Below, piece after piece: positions 34,150-44,332 of a stretch of 64,000 nt of DNA (positions are counted from its first letter, which is position 1; each line of letters opens with the position of its first letter). The position numbers and the translations under genes are program-made. The notes under the pieces were generated by a model. The model was not told where the DNA came from and searched no databases. It saw only the letters and a list, made by a program, of their open reading frames with translations. The stretch is from assembly GCF_021730395.1 (NCBI RefSeq), contig NW_026463208.1:1-64000 (forward strand), given 5' to 3'. Source of the stretch: Mercenaria mercenaria. Its lineage: Eukaryota > Mollusca > Bivalvia > Venerida > Veneridae.

Positions 34150-35777
34150 TAAATAAGAAAAATGTTAAGGGACTCGTCCCATTGATAAAAGGCTAGAAAG
34201 TTTGTTTGTATATTGTAAGTGTGGCTGAATAAAAATGATAAAAAAAAAACTTCCTTCTTTTATCCAGGGATACCTTTAGAATGATATATATTTTTGCTTG
34301 ATTCTTAAAGAAGAGCAGAAAAAATGTATACATGCTGTTGTAGAACTTTTCAAATCAAGCAGTAAGTTCTTCCTCCCGAACTAATATTAAAAACAGAATT
34401 TCAAAGGCAGAAATAGATTCAAATTACATTTCATTTTAACTTAATACTTATAGAGAATAAGGAACGAATTTTATGGTAAATAGCAATTTTCTACATGTCT
34501 GTTTGATTGTTTTATTACAAATGCTGAGTAATATTTGAAAAATATTTACATACATTATAGAATGTCTTCTCCTGGGCCCGTCAGTGTATCTATTTAAGGG
34601 GACGCATATTGCTACTTTCACAGTTCATGCAGAAATGAGGAAGGGGTGCATATTTAAGAAATTGATGATGGTAAGATAAAAAAATATATTCCTTAATTGA
34701 AGTAATACTTATTGACATCTGTAATATTCAGTACTTTGTGGATAAGGATGTGGTACTATGAATGTAATAAGAAAAAAAGAGGTCTTTGTGAAGGTACATT
34801 CAACACAAAATATTAAGCTTTTGTACAAGGAAAACAAAAACAGGTTTTTACGATACCAGTTTATCAAATAATGTTTTACTTTTGAGTTTAGGTTTCTTAC
34901 GCACCAGGTTTGCTTAAACTGGTTAAAATTTAACGCCCCGTCATCTCAACTCGGGATCGACGCCATCTTTCTCATTGATAAAAAAATGTAAACAAAAAAA
35001 TCAGAGTGGTATTAGCATTGCAAGGGCATAACATGACATTCTTCACAATGAATACCTTAGTACAGATATTTAAGATGCTTCACTGGTCTAGTGGGCTATA
35101 AAATAACGTCAATCACTTGAAATTGATCTTGAAAAATGGTTAATTTTAGTTTATTTACATGGTTTTTAATTTTCCCACGACTTCTCGGTGATTCACCGCA
35201 AAAAGTATTACTGCGCTGGGCGAACGGTAACTGTAATAATAAACGGGAGACAACTTAGGTGTCAGCACATGTATGATATTTTTTATTTAAAAAAACAACT
35301 GTCGATGTTGATAATTTCTTATCAAATAACGAATCCTATTCAGAAAATGCGTCTTCAATATCTGAAAATTACTAATTTATTTGGACCTTTATCAAAAAAT
35401 ATTAATTACACTATTTTCCGAATCGAACTCATTTCCGCTTTCAGTTGTGAGACACTTCCGTTATACTTTTGGGCAACAATAACAAAATGCAAAATGAATT
35501 AATAAAGTTACAAATAAAGCGGCTTCTACTCAGATCAGTGTAAGTGTAGTTGTTATTACAACATTATACTTGTTCATTACGTTATGAGATAAAGTTTTTC
35601 TTAACCTGCATTATCAATTTATTACGTTTAGATGGTATTGCATTTACAACTTGTTTGACCCTGTTTTTTACGTGAATAACAGCAGTCTCGTGCAACTCGT
35701 GCAAATGGAGTTATGAAAAGTATGGTGGCGAATTCGAAGACACATTATAAATGGCATAAAAGTGAGGATGATAATTC
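34150..35777. other. no gene seen
   Basis: AT-rich sequence with no recognised protein or repeat. The 104-residue frame at 35188-35502 has no family resemblance that I can see and no codon-use signal. Confidence 0.4.
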
Positions 35778-36185
35778 CTTTCATTTTTATAGATAGTAAA
35801 TATATAAGTAACACATGACTCAGAGAGGTAGATACGGGATATTCTCAACCCAACCTGAGCAAAGTAATACCACCCGACGCGCAACTTTTCCATGCATATA
35901 TCATTGCTTTTATTTGGCATGAATGTGTTCTTATATGGGATATTGTGGTGCGCAAGACCTATTTGCCTATCTCAGTAGACAAGTACACACTCTGGTCCAA
36001 TGCCAAATTAGATCTTATCTAGACTGCAACTTTGGCATGCATGGAGCCATCGTTTTTAGTCGGCTGAAATTCTTCCGTTAATAAGACGGAGTGTCGAGAG
36101 CATGACCCATGTTCCTATCTCAATGGTCAAGGTCACATTGTAGGTTAAAATATCGTGTCAACGTTTGTCCGGGCCATACCTTTAA

Positions 36186-36850
36186 GGTATTGGACCCCTA
36201 ATAGTAATGTTTAAAAAATAGCATTTGCTTGGTATATTCTTAAAGATGACCATTTTTCGCACTGTGTTGCAAATTTTAAACAACTTTTACCGTGCCTTTT
36301 TGTAAATTTTGTATAATTTATGGTATTTCATCAGTGTGATGGCCACTATCTAAAACGTTTGCAGAGAATTCATTACAGTATTAATTTTGATAAAAGAAAC
36401 ATCAAACTATTGTTGAACAATTGTAAAACACAAAATATAACTGTAAATATCTTTTTTCTAGGGTTCCTCAAGTAAACAGATTTAATGAGACAGAATTCGA
36501 ACTGCAACATTGAAAAATTAAGGTCGAATCCTGTAGGTCTGTTTTGAATTTTGCTCACTTCATTCAAAAATAACCTTGGGGCAGCAGTAAAACCTACGTG
36601 CATTTCTTCCACAATATGTAATCTAAAGAATGAAGGCAAAATAGAGAACTTTTACCGCATGTAACTCAGTATTTTTAAAGATGTCTAACTCTACCCCTCC
36701 TGATTCAGAGGTAAATTCACGTTGAACAGCAAAATATCGCTTATTATAAAATGAAACTTTTCCACTTTTGTACAATACATCCATAATAAGTCTTGAAAGA
36801 AGTAAAAACTTACTAGAAAAAAAAGGAAAATTTGGAGAAAAAAAAAATGT
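36186..36850. repeat. dispersed repeat starting AAGGTATTGGACCCCTAATA
   Basis: The block begins TTTAAGGTATTGGACCCCTA and continues with AATAGCATTTGCTTGGTATA and CATTTTTCGCACTGTGTTGC. I recognise it as a dispersed bivalve repeat end. The duplicate block lacks it, so it was inserted into copy 1 (or lost from copy 2). The right end is not defined. Confidence 0.5.
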
Positions 36851-37136
36851 TTGCTTTTATTCGATGAATGTCAGAATAATTTGTATATTTGATGTATTGA
36901 TAACGTTACACATAAGCACAGATAGTGCTTGACTTCCTTTGTATGCTATCATTGTTATAATCATTGTTGAATTACTATTGATAACAGGATTTGGGTCATT
37001 TATGGACGATATGGGTTTATTATAGTGTTTGCTGGAGCAAAGCATCACACATTTATATGTTGTATAAAATAGTTAAAGGGAACCAATTATTTGTTAAAGC
37101 AAATACCCGTTGTGAAATACTATGTACAGATTTGGA

Positions 37137-37188
37137 CCAATCAGGAACAAGTTCTATAAATAGCACCAATCAGACAGAGAGATCATTC
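37137..37188 (+). promoter_or_regulatory. core promoter: CCAAT, TATAAATAG, TCATTC initiator
   Basis: CCAAT at 37137-37141 (and CCAAT again at 37166-37170), TATAAATAG at 37155-37163, and an initiator-like TCATTC at 37183-37188 whose A lies 30 bp downstream of the TATA start, the standard spacing. What is transcribed is unclear: the next 1 kb is less AT-rich than its surroundings but has no long frame. It lies in DNA present only in block copy 1, so it could be the promoter of an inserted element. Confidence 0.45.
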
Positions 37189-37199
37189 GGTATCCAGCA

Positions 37200-38050
37200 A
37201 TTGATGTAGACACATCGAGGATGCAACTAATAATTTATCCCAGTACCTTGATAAGGAAGTTATTGCAACTACACTGTCAAGGCGGATAAATTATTAAAAA
37301 GAAGACGTTCGAAGTTCATAGACTAAAGAAGAGTTGCAGAATTTCAACAAGGTTTCGAAGTATAGGGCCAGCGCATAGGAGTTTTACCTTAAGGGTAATT
37401 GAATGCAATAGACGATAGCAAATATATGCTGAGCATCAGAAAGCTGAGACAGAGACCCAGAATTTGGTAAACTACGGAGATAGTAGGAGAGTTCCAGCTT
37501 ATAGACGAGGTTCAACGTTATTGGCGAAGTACAGCCAACCCATCAGGGTTATACCTATATGGTAGTTAAATGCTACATGAGATAGCATACAGACGCTGGG
37601 CATCCAGGAGTCAAGGCGATCTTATTGAGTTGCAGCTTCAATTAAGAGTACATAGGCTGAGCATCTGATGTTGTTGACTCAAGGACATTGTTTGACGGGA
37701 ACTTCGACAAAAAGACCAGTCAAGTATAGTGTCTCCAGTCTATAGGAGTTTGAGCTGATTTCATTAGTTTAAGGTTGATAGTTGAAACATTGAGTGATTT
37801 TTGCCTGATCCCTGAAATCATCTAGCTCATAACTAAAATCAATTACGAATCACTGGTACAGGAATCATTTAAGCAAGGTAGCCGGAGGAAAATTTTATAT
37901 ACGAGATATTCGGTCTCACCAACTATACGTTTTAACAAAGGACATTTTACATCGTTTGCCAGTTAGTAGTCACCTGAGCGATTAGACCCATTTTATTGTT
38001 CAAGATACTAGAGGCGTAGGCACTTCCCTGGATCATATAACTCGTATCGA
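37200..38050 (+). other. non-coding block downstream of TATA promoter, copy-1 specific
   Basis: Base composition is more balanced than its flanks, and short words recur (GCTGAGCATC at 37428 and 37649, similar CTGGGCATCCAG at 37598; ATAGGAGTTT at 37375 and 37741). Stops occur in all frames. The block may be the leader of a transposable element or a long non-coding transcript; I cannot identify it. Confidence 0.3.
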
Positions 38051-39376
38051 GACAATGAAGTGTTGTTTGAAAATTCACGGCCAGAACTTATATATATTCA
38101 GGAAAGTAGACCCCTCGGAAGCACCGAGAACAATGCAAACGGTGAAAATTGCAGACTCGGTTTGATTGAGTCTGTTCATGAGCAGTAATGGAAAGTGCAA
38201 CACTGCCCACGCCCCCTAGCACCGGCTTAAGCAGTATTCAATCTTCAAATCTAAATGAGTTGAAATCAATGATCACGAAGGACTAGAAAATATAATAACA
38301 CTGAGATGAACCGAATTAGAAGGAAGTCGCCCAAAAGCCCTAAGACTTTGACATATATTGAACAATATAGTTTTAGTTTGACAGAATTATCAATTGAATA
38401 TTACGGCGTATTGCAAGTAATTCGCAGTGCATTTATCAAAAATTTCAATTTCATACGTTTTGGTCAAAGATCTACAATCAGTAACTTTAACATGAATAAA
38501 ATTATTGATTAATTTATTGTCTCAATAACAGATTATTATTTAGAATATGCAAACGCAAGTCCTTAAAAATGATAAGTTCTATTAAGAAATCGGGGTATTG
38601 CAATACAATATTCTGTTTAAAAATCATTGAGATCAAAATTTATTGTCTTTCCGGATGATTTTTTGAGCACATTTGTACACAAATCATTTTTCGAACTGTC
38701 ATATGGCATTTATTTTTGACATTTTACATCCTTTATTTATCTAACATTGTTTAGGTCGTTTTGAAAGCTTTAAATTTGGTCAAATCACTATTGGTTCGGT
38801 AAGGAGTTTCCCTCCTTAATAAGGTCTTAGGTCGTTGACTTTAAATCAATTTTCCCCGAAATGGAAGGATGGAATCCGCACTTGTGACGTTGAGGAACCT
38901 ATCCGACTGGCATGCGAAAGGTCGGTTTCTGCAAGTGCTTCAAACACTCCAGAGGGGCAGCTGTCTTTCTTGCATATAAAATTTGAAGATTCGGCATATG
39001 ACCAAAACACAATAACAAACGAAAAGCTTTCGACTCATGCGATCTACGTTCAGTTATTTTAATTTAGGGCCCACGTCGAAAATCCAATGGAAGTTTGTAT
39101 TTCAACACTACGGCATGATAAATAATTCAGCGGAACAGTAGAGAACCGGATTTTATGTGCGTGTTGACTTTATCGTAATGTTTTGACATCATTTTGTGCA
39201 TCAACTACCTTTATGGTCAAATATATCGCCAAAGATAGGGCACTACATGAACTTACTATTTTTGAAACGTTTTGACTACTAGTACGTATATATCATTTTA
39301 TTGAAAAAGAAGAACATGATACGACATATATTGACAACACTTTAGTATTACGGTACATAGATATCCAGACATTAGC

Positions 39377-39382
39377 TTTATT
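39377..39382 (-). promoter_or_regulatory. poly(A) signal AATAAA of GRDP-like gene copy 1
   Basis: AATAAA on the minus strand about 160 nt after the stop codon at 39541. A reasonable 3' end signal. The corresponding region is deleted in copy 2. Confidence 0.5.
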
Positions 39383-39540
39383 TTAGAGCATCAGCTAGTA
39401 CACTACGTCAAATCATTTTGATGAAACAAGAGATGGTTATCATTGTAGCATTATGTTTAAAGGTTCACTGATCAATATACATTGTAGTAAGTAAAAAAGA
39501 GTAAAAGTAAATAAATTGATTTCAGCGGATAAGTGAGTCT

Positions 39541-40458
39541 TTACACTGCATAGAAACTGGTAGGTGCCGTGCAAGTGCTTTTGTTGTTTGATATGCAAGT
39601 ACTTAAACAGTTATTTACACATTTACTGAAACATCTGTTCACACATCTATATGTGCAATCATGGAATGGTTCGTTATAAAATCTCTCCCAGCTCTTCAGT
39701 GTAAGTTGGCTCGCTTCATGTAACTTCGAGCCAACGGTCTGGTCAGTACTTGTGTCGTCATGCTGTAATAATCTTCGAAGGATCCTTCCCATATCAAATT
39801 TGTACGCAAGTGGGTTGCTTTGGTGGGTGTGCCACATCAGATCTATTCCAATACTTGGAGTCAGCGGGAGGGATGGTAGAAGTTTGCACAGATAAATGTA
39901 CTGCTTGTATCTTTCGTTGACATTTTCATGGTTTTCTTCATTCTTGTATTCAGTTGATGCTATCTTATCATAGAATGTCGACTGTCTCTGTGCAGCTGCA
40001 ACAAGATCGTAAGACAGAGACGATGTGAAGTTCTCTACAGCGTCTTTATCAAGTATGCTGTATTCCATCGCAAATGGCTCATCTTTGTCCCCGTACTTCT
40101 GTAACCAGTGTTTCTTTGCAGCTTGCAAACACAGAGCTCTCTCTTGCTTATTGTAAAATGTATGGTTGACGACTGTTCCAACAAGAGCAATGCAATCGCT
40201 TTCATAGTTCTTCGGGGACAGCATATGACAATGCCATATCCACTCAATATCAAGAGGGGCAGTTAGACATTCGTCCCTGTGTTCAGCGGCAAGCGGTATC
40301 CAGTACTTTTCATATCTGTATGCAGCACGTCTCAGCACATGTTCGTCTTTAAGGTCTGGAATTTCAGCAACCTTTTCCAGAAAATCGATGTGCCTCGAAA
40401 CCTGTGGTAGCAAATCTATGCTGAACATCAGTTTAGACGCCGCTTCCTTGTGATCCAT
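39541..40458 (-). CDS. glycine-rich domain-containing protein-like (GRDP-like), copy 1, 305 aa
   Basis: The protein carries two copies of the family signature: residues 73-85 WIWHCHMLSPKNY and 209-219 WHTHQSNPLAY, each preceded by an acidic-hydrophobic stretch (PLDIEW, GIDLM). This is the GRDP-like/DUF1399 family (PF07173) of eukaryotes, whose biochemical role is little known. The single coding exon begins 10 nt after a splice acceptor (40469) and follows a non-coding exon 1 near 41474. No signal peptide or membrane span. The C-terminus has cysteines at 268, 272, 276, 280, 284 and 288 (every fourth residue) plus 296, an unusual tail. It is shorter than plant GRDPs, which carry further domains. 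The frame is intact and clearly coding. Confidence 0.92.
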   Translation of the reverse strand: MDHKEAASKLMFSIDLLPQVSRHIDFLEKVAEIPDLKDEHVLRRAAYRYEKYWIPLAAEHRDECLTAPLDIEWIWHCHMLSPKNYESDCIALVGTVVNHTFYNKQERALCLQAAKKHWLQKYGDKDEPFAMEYSILDKDAVENFTSSLSYDLVAAAQRQSTFYDKIASTEYKNEENHENVNERYKQYIYLCKLLPSLPLTPSIGIDLMWHTHQSNPLAYKFDMGRILRRLLQHDDTSTDQTVGSKLHEASQLTLKSWERFYNEPFHDCTYRCVNRCFSKCVNNCLSTCISNNKSTCTAPTSFYAV

Positions 40459-40468
40459 TTGTGAGGCA

Positions 40469-41473
40469 CTACAACAAAAAAAAAATGGTTTTATTCAGCT
40501 TCTTTTCAGACATGACAGATTGGTACATACTAGAACATACATAGCAAATGCAAATCAGATATGAGGTGTCTAACAGTTATGTGTCAGGCTTTATTATTTT
40601 TTTATTTATTTATTTATTTAGAAGCTAAGGTTTAATATTCATAAATCATGAAACAATGTTGATCTTATTTTCCAATGTTAACATGTGTTATGCCTAAAAA
40701 GAATATATCTAAGCATGTGTGCACAACGCCTACCCGAACATATTAAAATGTTAAGAACTAATTATGACAGAAACATAGAATGTTGACTTGTTGTTTTTTT
40801 TATTTCTTTGTTTGTTTTTTGTTTTTTTTTTTGAAAAAAATGCTGAGTGTTCGGAAATAATGTCGTGAACTAGTGTTAATATGTCATATTATATAGCATT
40901 CGATAAAATATAATCGTAATTCAAAAAGTAATTAGCTTGTGTCCCAGATGTAGAACCGCATAATTCCAAATCCAACGTTATTTCTTTACAAAATTGGGTG
41001 ATCCCTTAATGTCATTTAAAATGTCTAAAGGAAATAAAACTTCTTAGATCTTTATGTTTATGTCAAGTACTTCTTTACTGTATTGCCGTTGCATAAAAAT
41101 GGTCATGTCAGCTCCCTTTGCCATTGAAAATCATAATTGAATAATTGTATTTTCTGCAAAATCTGCCCGTTAAACGTATCTCTCTCTCTCTCTCTCTCTC
41201 TCTTTCAAATCACGAATTTCATGTTTTTTTAATTGCGTGAATATATCACTACAAATACTCACTTACATCATAAAATCTATAAAAAAAAGAGGAAACAAAG
41301 ATCTAATTAGGTTTATCAATTTTTTCGTAACACATTAAATATTGTTAAATACAGAAGCTATGCAATGAAAGACCTGATGTCCTTGCCCTTAGAAACTAAT
41401 CTTGTGCCGAGAAAAATATTCAGTCGCAAAGTATAAGACTAATAAGGTGAAATTGTAAGAAAATATTTCTTAC
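40469..41473 (-). other. intron of GRDP-like gene copy 1
   Basis: Donor CAAG|GTAAGAAA at 41474/41473 and acceptor TTTTTGTTGTAG|TGCC at 40469/40468, with a T-rich tract before the acceptor (minus strand). It contains a (CT)n microsatellite at about 41180-41204. The same donor and acceptor are present in copy 2. Confidence 0.85.
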
Positions 41474-41541
41474 CTTGAAGTTTCCACCAAATCTGTTCCG
41501 TACAAATAAAAGTTTGTCCGGGCGAGCGACCCTTTTATATA
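41474..41541 (-). promoter_or_regulatory. TATA promoter and non-coding exon 1 of copy 1
   Basis: On the minus strand TATATAAAAGGG (41541-41530) lies about 30 bp before the expected start near 41510; exon 1 then runs to the donor at 41474 (GGAACAGATTTGGTGGAAAC and TTCAAG). Conserved between both gene copies while DNA beyond about 41612 is not, which marks it as the functional 5' end of the duplicated unit. Confidence 0.75.
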
Positions 41542-41612
41542 TCCACTGAGATCAATGATAACATTATTTTTTCCGTTCAATATTAATTAATAGTATTCGT
41601 AGAATTAATTAG

Positions 41613-43500
41613 TTGATTCTATTTATAGAACCAAATTAAGCGTTTCCGATTACTTTTCCTGAGAATCCTGCTAACTTACCTAGAACGATACTAACATATT
41701 CCAATCTAGGAATTCTAGGAAAACTCATCAGATGAATTTGATTTGATTCTATTAATAGTTTTCCTATTGCATCCTGTTTGCTTACATAAAACGACGTTCA
41801 AGAAAGCAGTGATGATTAGTAGGAAAACTCATTAAAACACTTATTATTCAGTTACATAGAGTCATTTAAACAGATTTCTGCAACATGCAGAGCGTGTTCT
41901 TATTTGCAAGTATGCATACTTCTATTATAGTCGAACAGTGATATTGTCTTCTTTTGAAATAGTGTAGACATAAATTGTATGGTTTATCAAGAAAAAGCAT
42001 CATCGGGAAGGCAGAAATTTTGTCTCGCTTGAAACTGATTACCCTCGAAGCAGTACAAATAAAATGTAATCGAGAAATAATGTTGCCAATACATGAACCT
42101 CATATACTATTAGGAAAAATATATGTACATCTCTGTGAAGTTTCTCGAGTAACATTTTTGTAAATATACCTGTTTTTAAATCATGATATTTACATTCGCC
42201 TAATGCTTTGTATACAAAGAAAAAAAGCGTTTATTTTTCTATAAACAACATTGATGCTATAATATGAAGGGTGCCCGTTTCCACAAGATTGCACGCGCGA
42301 TCTGACATCATTCATAAAAAAAAACGTTTACAAAATGGCGTCTTTCGATACTGGGAACCAAATTTCAAAAAGAACGTTAAATTGTAGCTGAAACTTATTT
42401 TACTTTTCCGCATTTTAAAGATAATTTAAATAAAAATCAGGAACTAAAATTTCATCGAAAGGAAAAACATTACAATTTGATGCTGGCGGGTCTGTTTTAC
42501 TGTTCTACTCAGATGTTGAAAAGATTAATATTCTATCATATATTTTAATTGACTAATGGTAGCAAGCAATTGTAAAAATGTAAATATAAGGACGTAATAC
42601 TATGTTAGGGTGTTTAGACCGGTATATACCATATTGGGACTTCACGCAAATCATCAAAGAATCGCGATATTCATGGATTTGCAAGAAGTTACCATGCGAT
42701 TTATACCCATCTAAACACACAAAAACTAGCATCCGATCCTTTAATATGTATATAATACGTTTAAATAGATTTCTCTCAACAGCAAAATAAAGAGTTCACA
42801 CAAACCAGTAAAACAAGAAAGTACGGTAGCCACGCAATACCACGAATACTTGTTAATCTGTTAACATCAATAATGAATATAATGCTACTTTTGAACATAA
42901 ATTTCGAAAGTAGAAAGACAGCATTGACAATACAACAACATACACATATATATTTGATAATCCTGTCGCCTCATCTGGTATAATACTTCTTTGACTTCCA
43001 CTCCTGTGAAAACCTGTGCTCTTTGATACACCTGTTTATTTTATACCTGAGTTTTCAGTCTCAAACGATTACAAATCCCTGTATCCAACTCGTGGATAGG
43101 GAAAACAATAGATGGTTGCACTTCTAGCCGTGGTCATTACCTAAAATATAATTATGATATCAGGAACGACGTAACGATGGTGTCTTAAAAGTTCACCGTT
43201 CCAAACAAGTAATTAGTCTTACTTGCCTAAAATTAAAGTCAGTTTTAGCTAAGATGACACTAGAAATAGGTAGAGTTATACAATTAAATGGTCAATTTAC
43301 ATCATCTTGACCTGCAATGATTCATTCGGCTATAGTGTATTTTGCCATGCTGGTCAATATCCACTCAAGTCGAATACACAATATCAATGAACACAAAACA
43401 TCAAGATACGGTTATTTTAAAGAATCAGAACAATCCTAACTCAGACGTAACTTAAAAGCATATATATTTTATACAGTCTTGTATTTGGACAATGGTGTTA
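41613..43500. other. no gene seen
   Basis: AT-rich DNA. GTTAAATTGTAGCTGAAACT near 42383 is shared with 17227. Nothing else is recognised; the short frames at 41975 and 42602 have no family resemblance. Confidence 0.4.
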
Positions 43501-43933
43501 AAGCTTAACCAATCTGACTAAAGTACTTGATCTTCTAAACGAAGATCTGAGAATGACCCATTCACATTCGTCTTCTGTATATTTTGGATTTCCAATATTG
43601 CTATTTTAATTTTCGCAAATCTATTTTTATTTGAACCAATCAGACGACTTGTTCGAATGTCAAAGAGTAAGAAAAATTTGCAGGCAGTCCAGGGTTCGAA
43701 CCCGAGACCCCTCGCTTACAGAGCAAGTGCCCTACCGACTGAGCTAACCGGCTATCTTACCACATAAGAATTGTACATATCAAAAACCAAGGCTTTTTTA
43801 AGCTTGCAGAATGTTGTAAGTTAGCTTTTGATTGGCTAGCGGAAGGGTCATCAGAACGAGGCTATCAATAGCTCGTGTTCAGATCCTAAGCGTAGCGTAA
43901 TAGGAGATGTACTTTAGTCAGATTGAAGCTTAA
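43501..43933. mobile_element. TIR element carrying a tRNA-like sequence
   Basis: AATCTGACTAAAGTAC (43511-43526) and its exact complement GTACTTTAGTCAGATT (43909-43924), both bordered outward by AAGCTTAA-like sequence, form the ends of a 0.43-kb element. In the middle, on the minus strand, is a tRNA-like sequence (see next entry). Such a combination of TIRs and a tRNA-like core occurs in bivalve repeats as far as I remember; TSD not clear. Confidence 0.75.
43682..43752 (-). other. tRNA-like sequence (Thr-like) within TIR element
   Basis: Minus strand: GCCGGTTAGCTCAGTCGGTA (A box), anticodon stem CTTGC/GCGAG with loop TCTGTAA (anticodon UGU, Thr), and GGGTTCGAACCC (B box). Position 33 is C instead of the universal U and the acceptor stem has mismatches, so it is a tRNA-derived repeat, not a functional tRNA, but the internal Pol III promoter boxes look good. 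Confidence 0.7.
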
Positions 43934-44332
43934 CTCAGTTGGTAATTACTTTATTTACATTGGACAGTTGAAATCAACGCATGGTTAGTATGAGCTGGCC
44001 AGCCACAAACACCTTTATCCTACAATTTATTCATTCATAATTGAGAAATTGACCATTCCAAGACGATAGCTCTATTTGCAACTTGTTGGTTGTTCACACT
44101 GTGAGTGCGGTTCTGTATTATAAAGCATTGTAAGGTAAACGATTTATTTTTCATACCATTTGAAATTTAAAAGTCTTTTCTGATAAATCGATTTACGATC
44201 AAGTGTGATATTGGCTAGCTGCTTCCCCGTTAACAAACCGTTAGTTTCCAATATCAACGTAACTGGCCGTTTTTAAATGCACGTCACATTTATACTAAAT
44301 ATTACTAAAACTGGATACATTTGCGTTTTAAC

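Larger units (their letters stand above)
35778..41612. repeat. GRDP-like gene block, duplication copy 1
   Basis: Matched in pieces, in the same order, by 50468-53443: 35778-36185 with 50468-50868; 38055-38091 with 51065-51101; 38300-38715 with 51103-51542; 39575-40700 with 51552-52665; about 40925-41612 with 52730-53443. Parts found only here are 36186-38054, 38092-38300 and 38716-39574 (insertions here or deletions there). Confidence 0.9.

Noticed and set aside
35188-35502. 104-residue frame as a gene
   Set aside because: No family resemblance, AT-driven composition, no promoter or splice signals noticed.
41725-41750. Second hammerhead candidate (CTGATGAG on minus strand)
   Set aside because: No GAAA core or pairing stems follow within a usable distance.
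43682-43752. Functional tRNA-Thr gene
   Set aside because: C at position 33 and a mispaired acceptor stem; it sits inside a TIR element and is better read as a tRNA-derived repeat.
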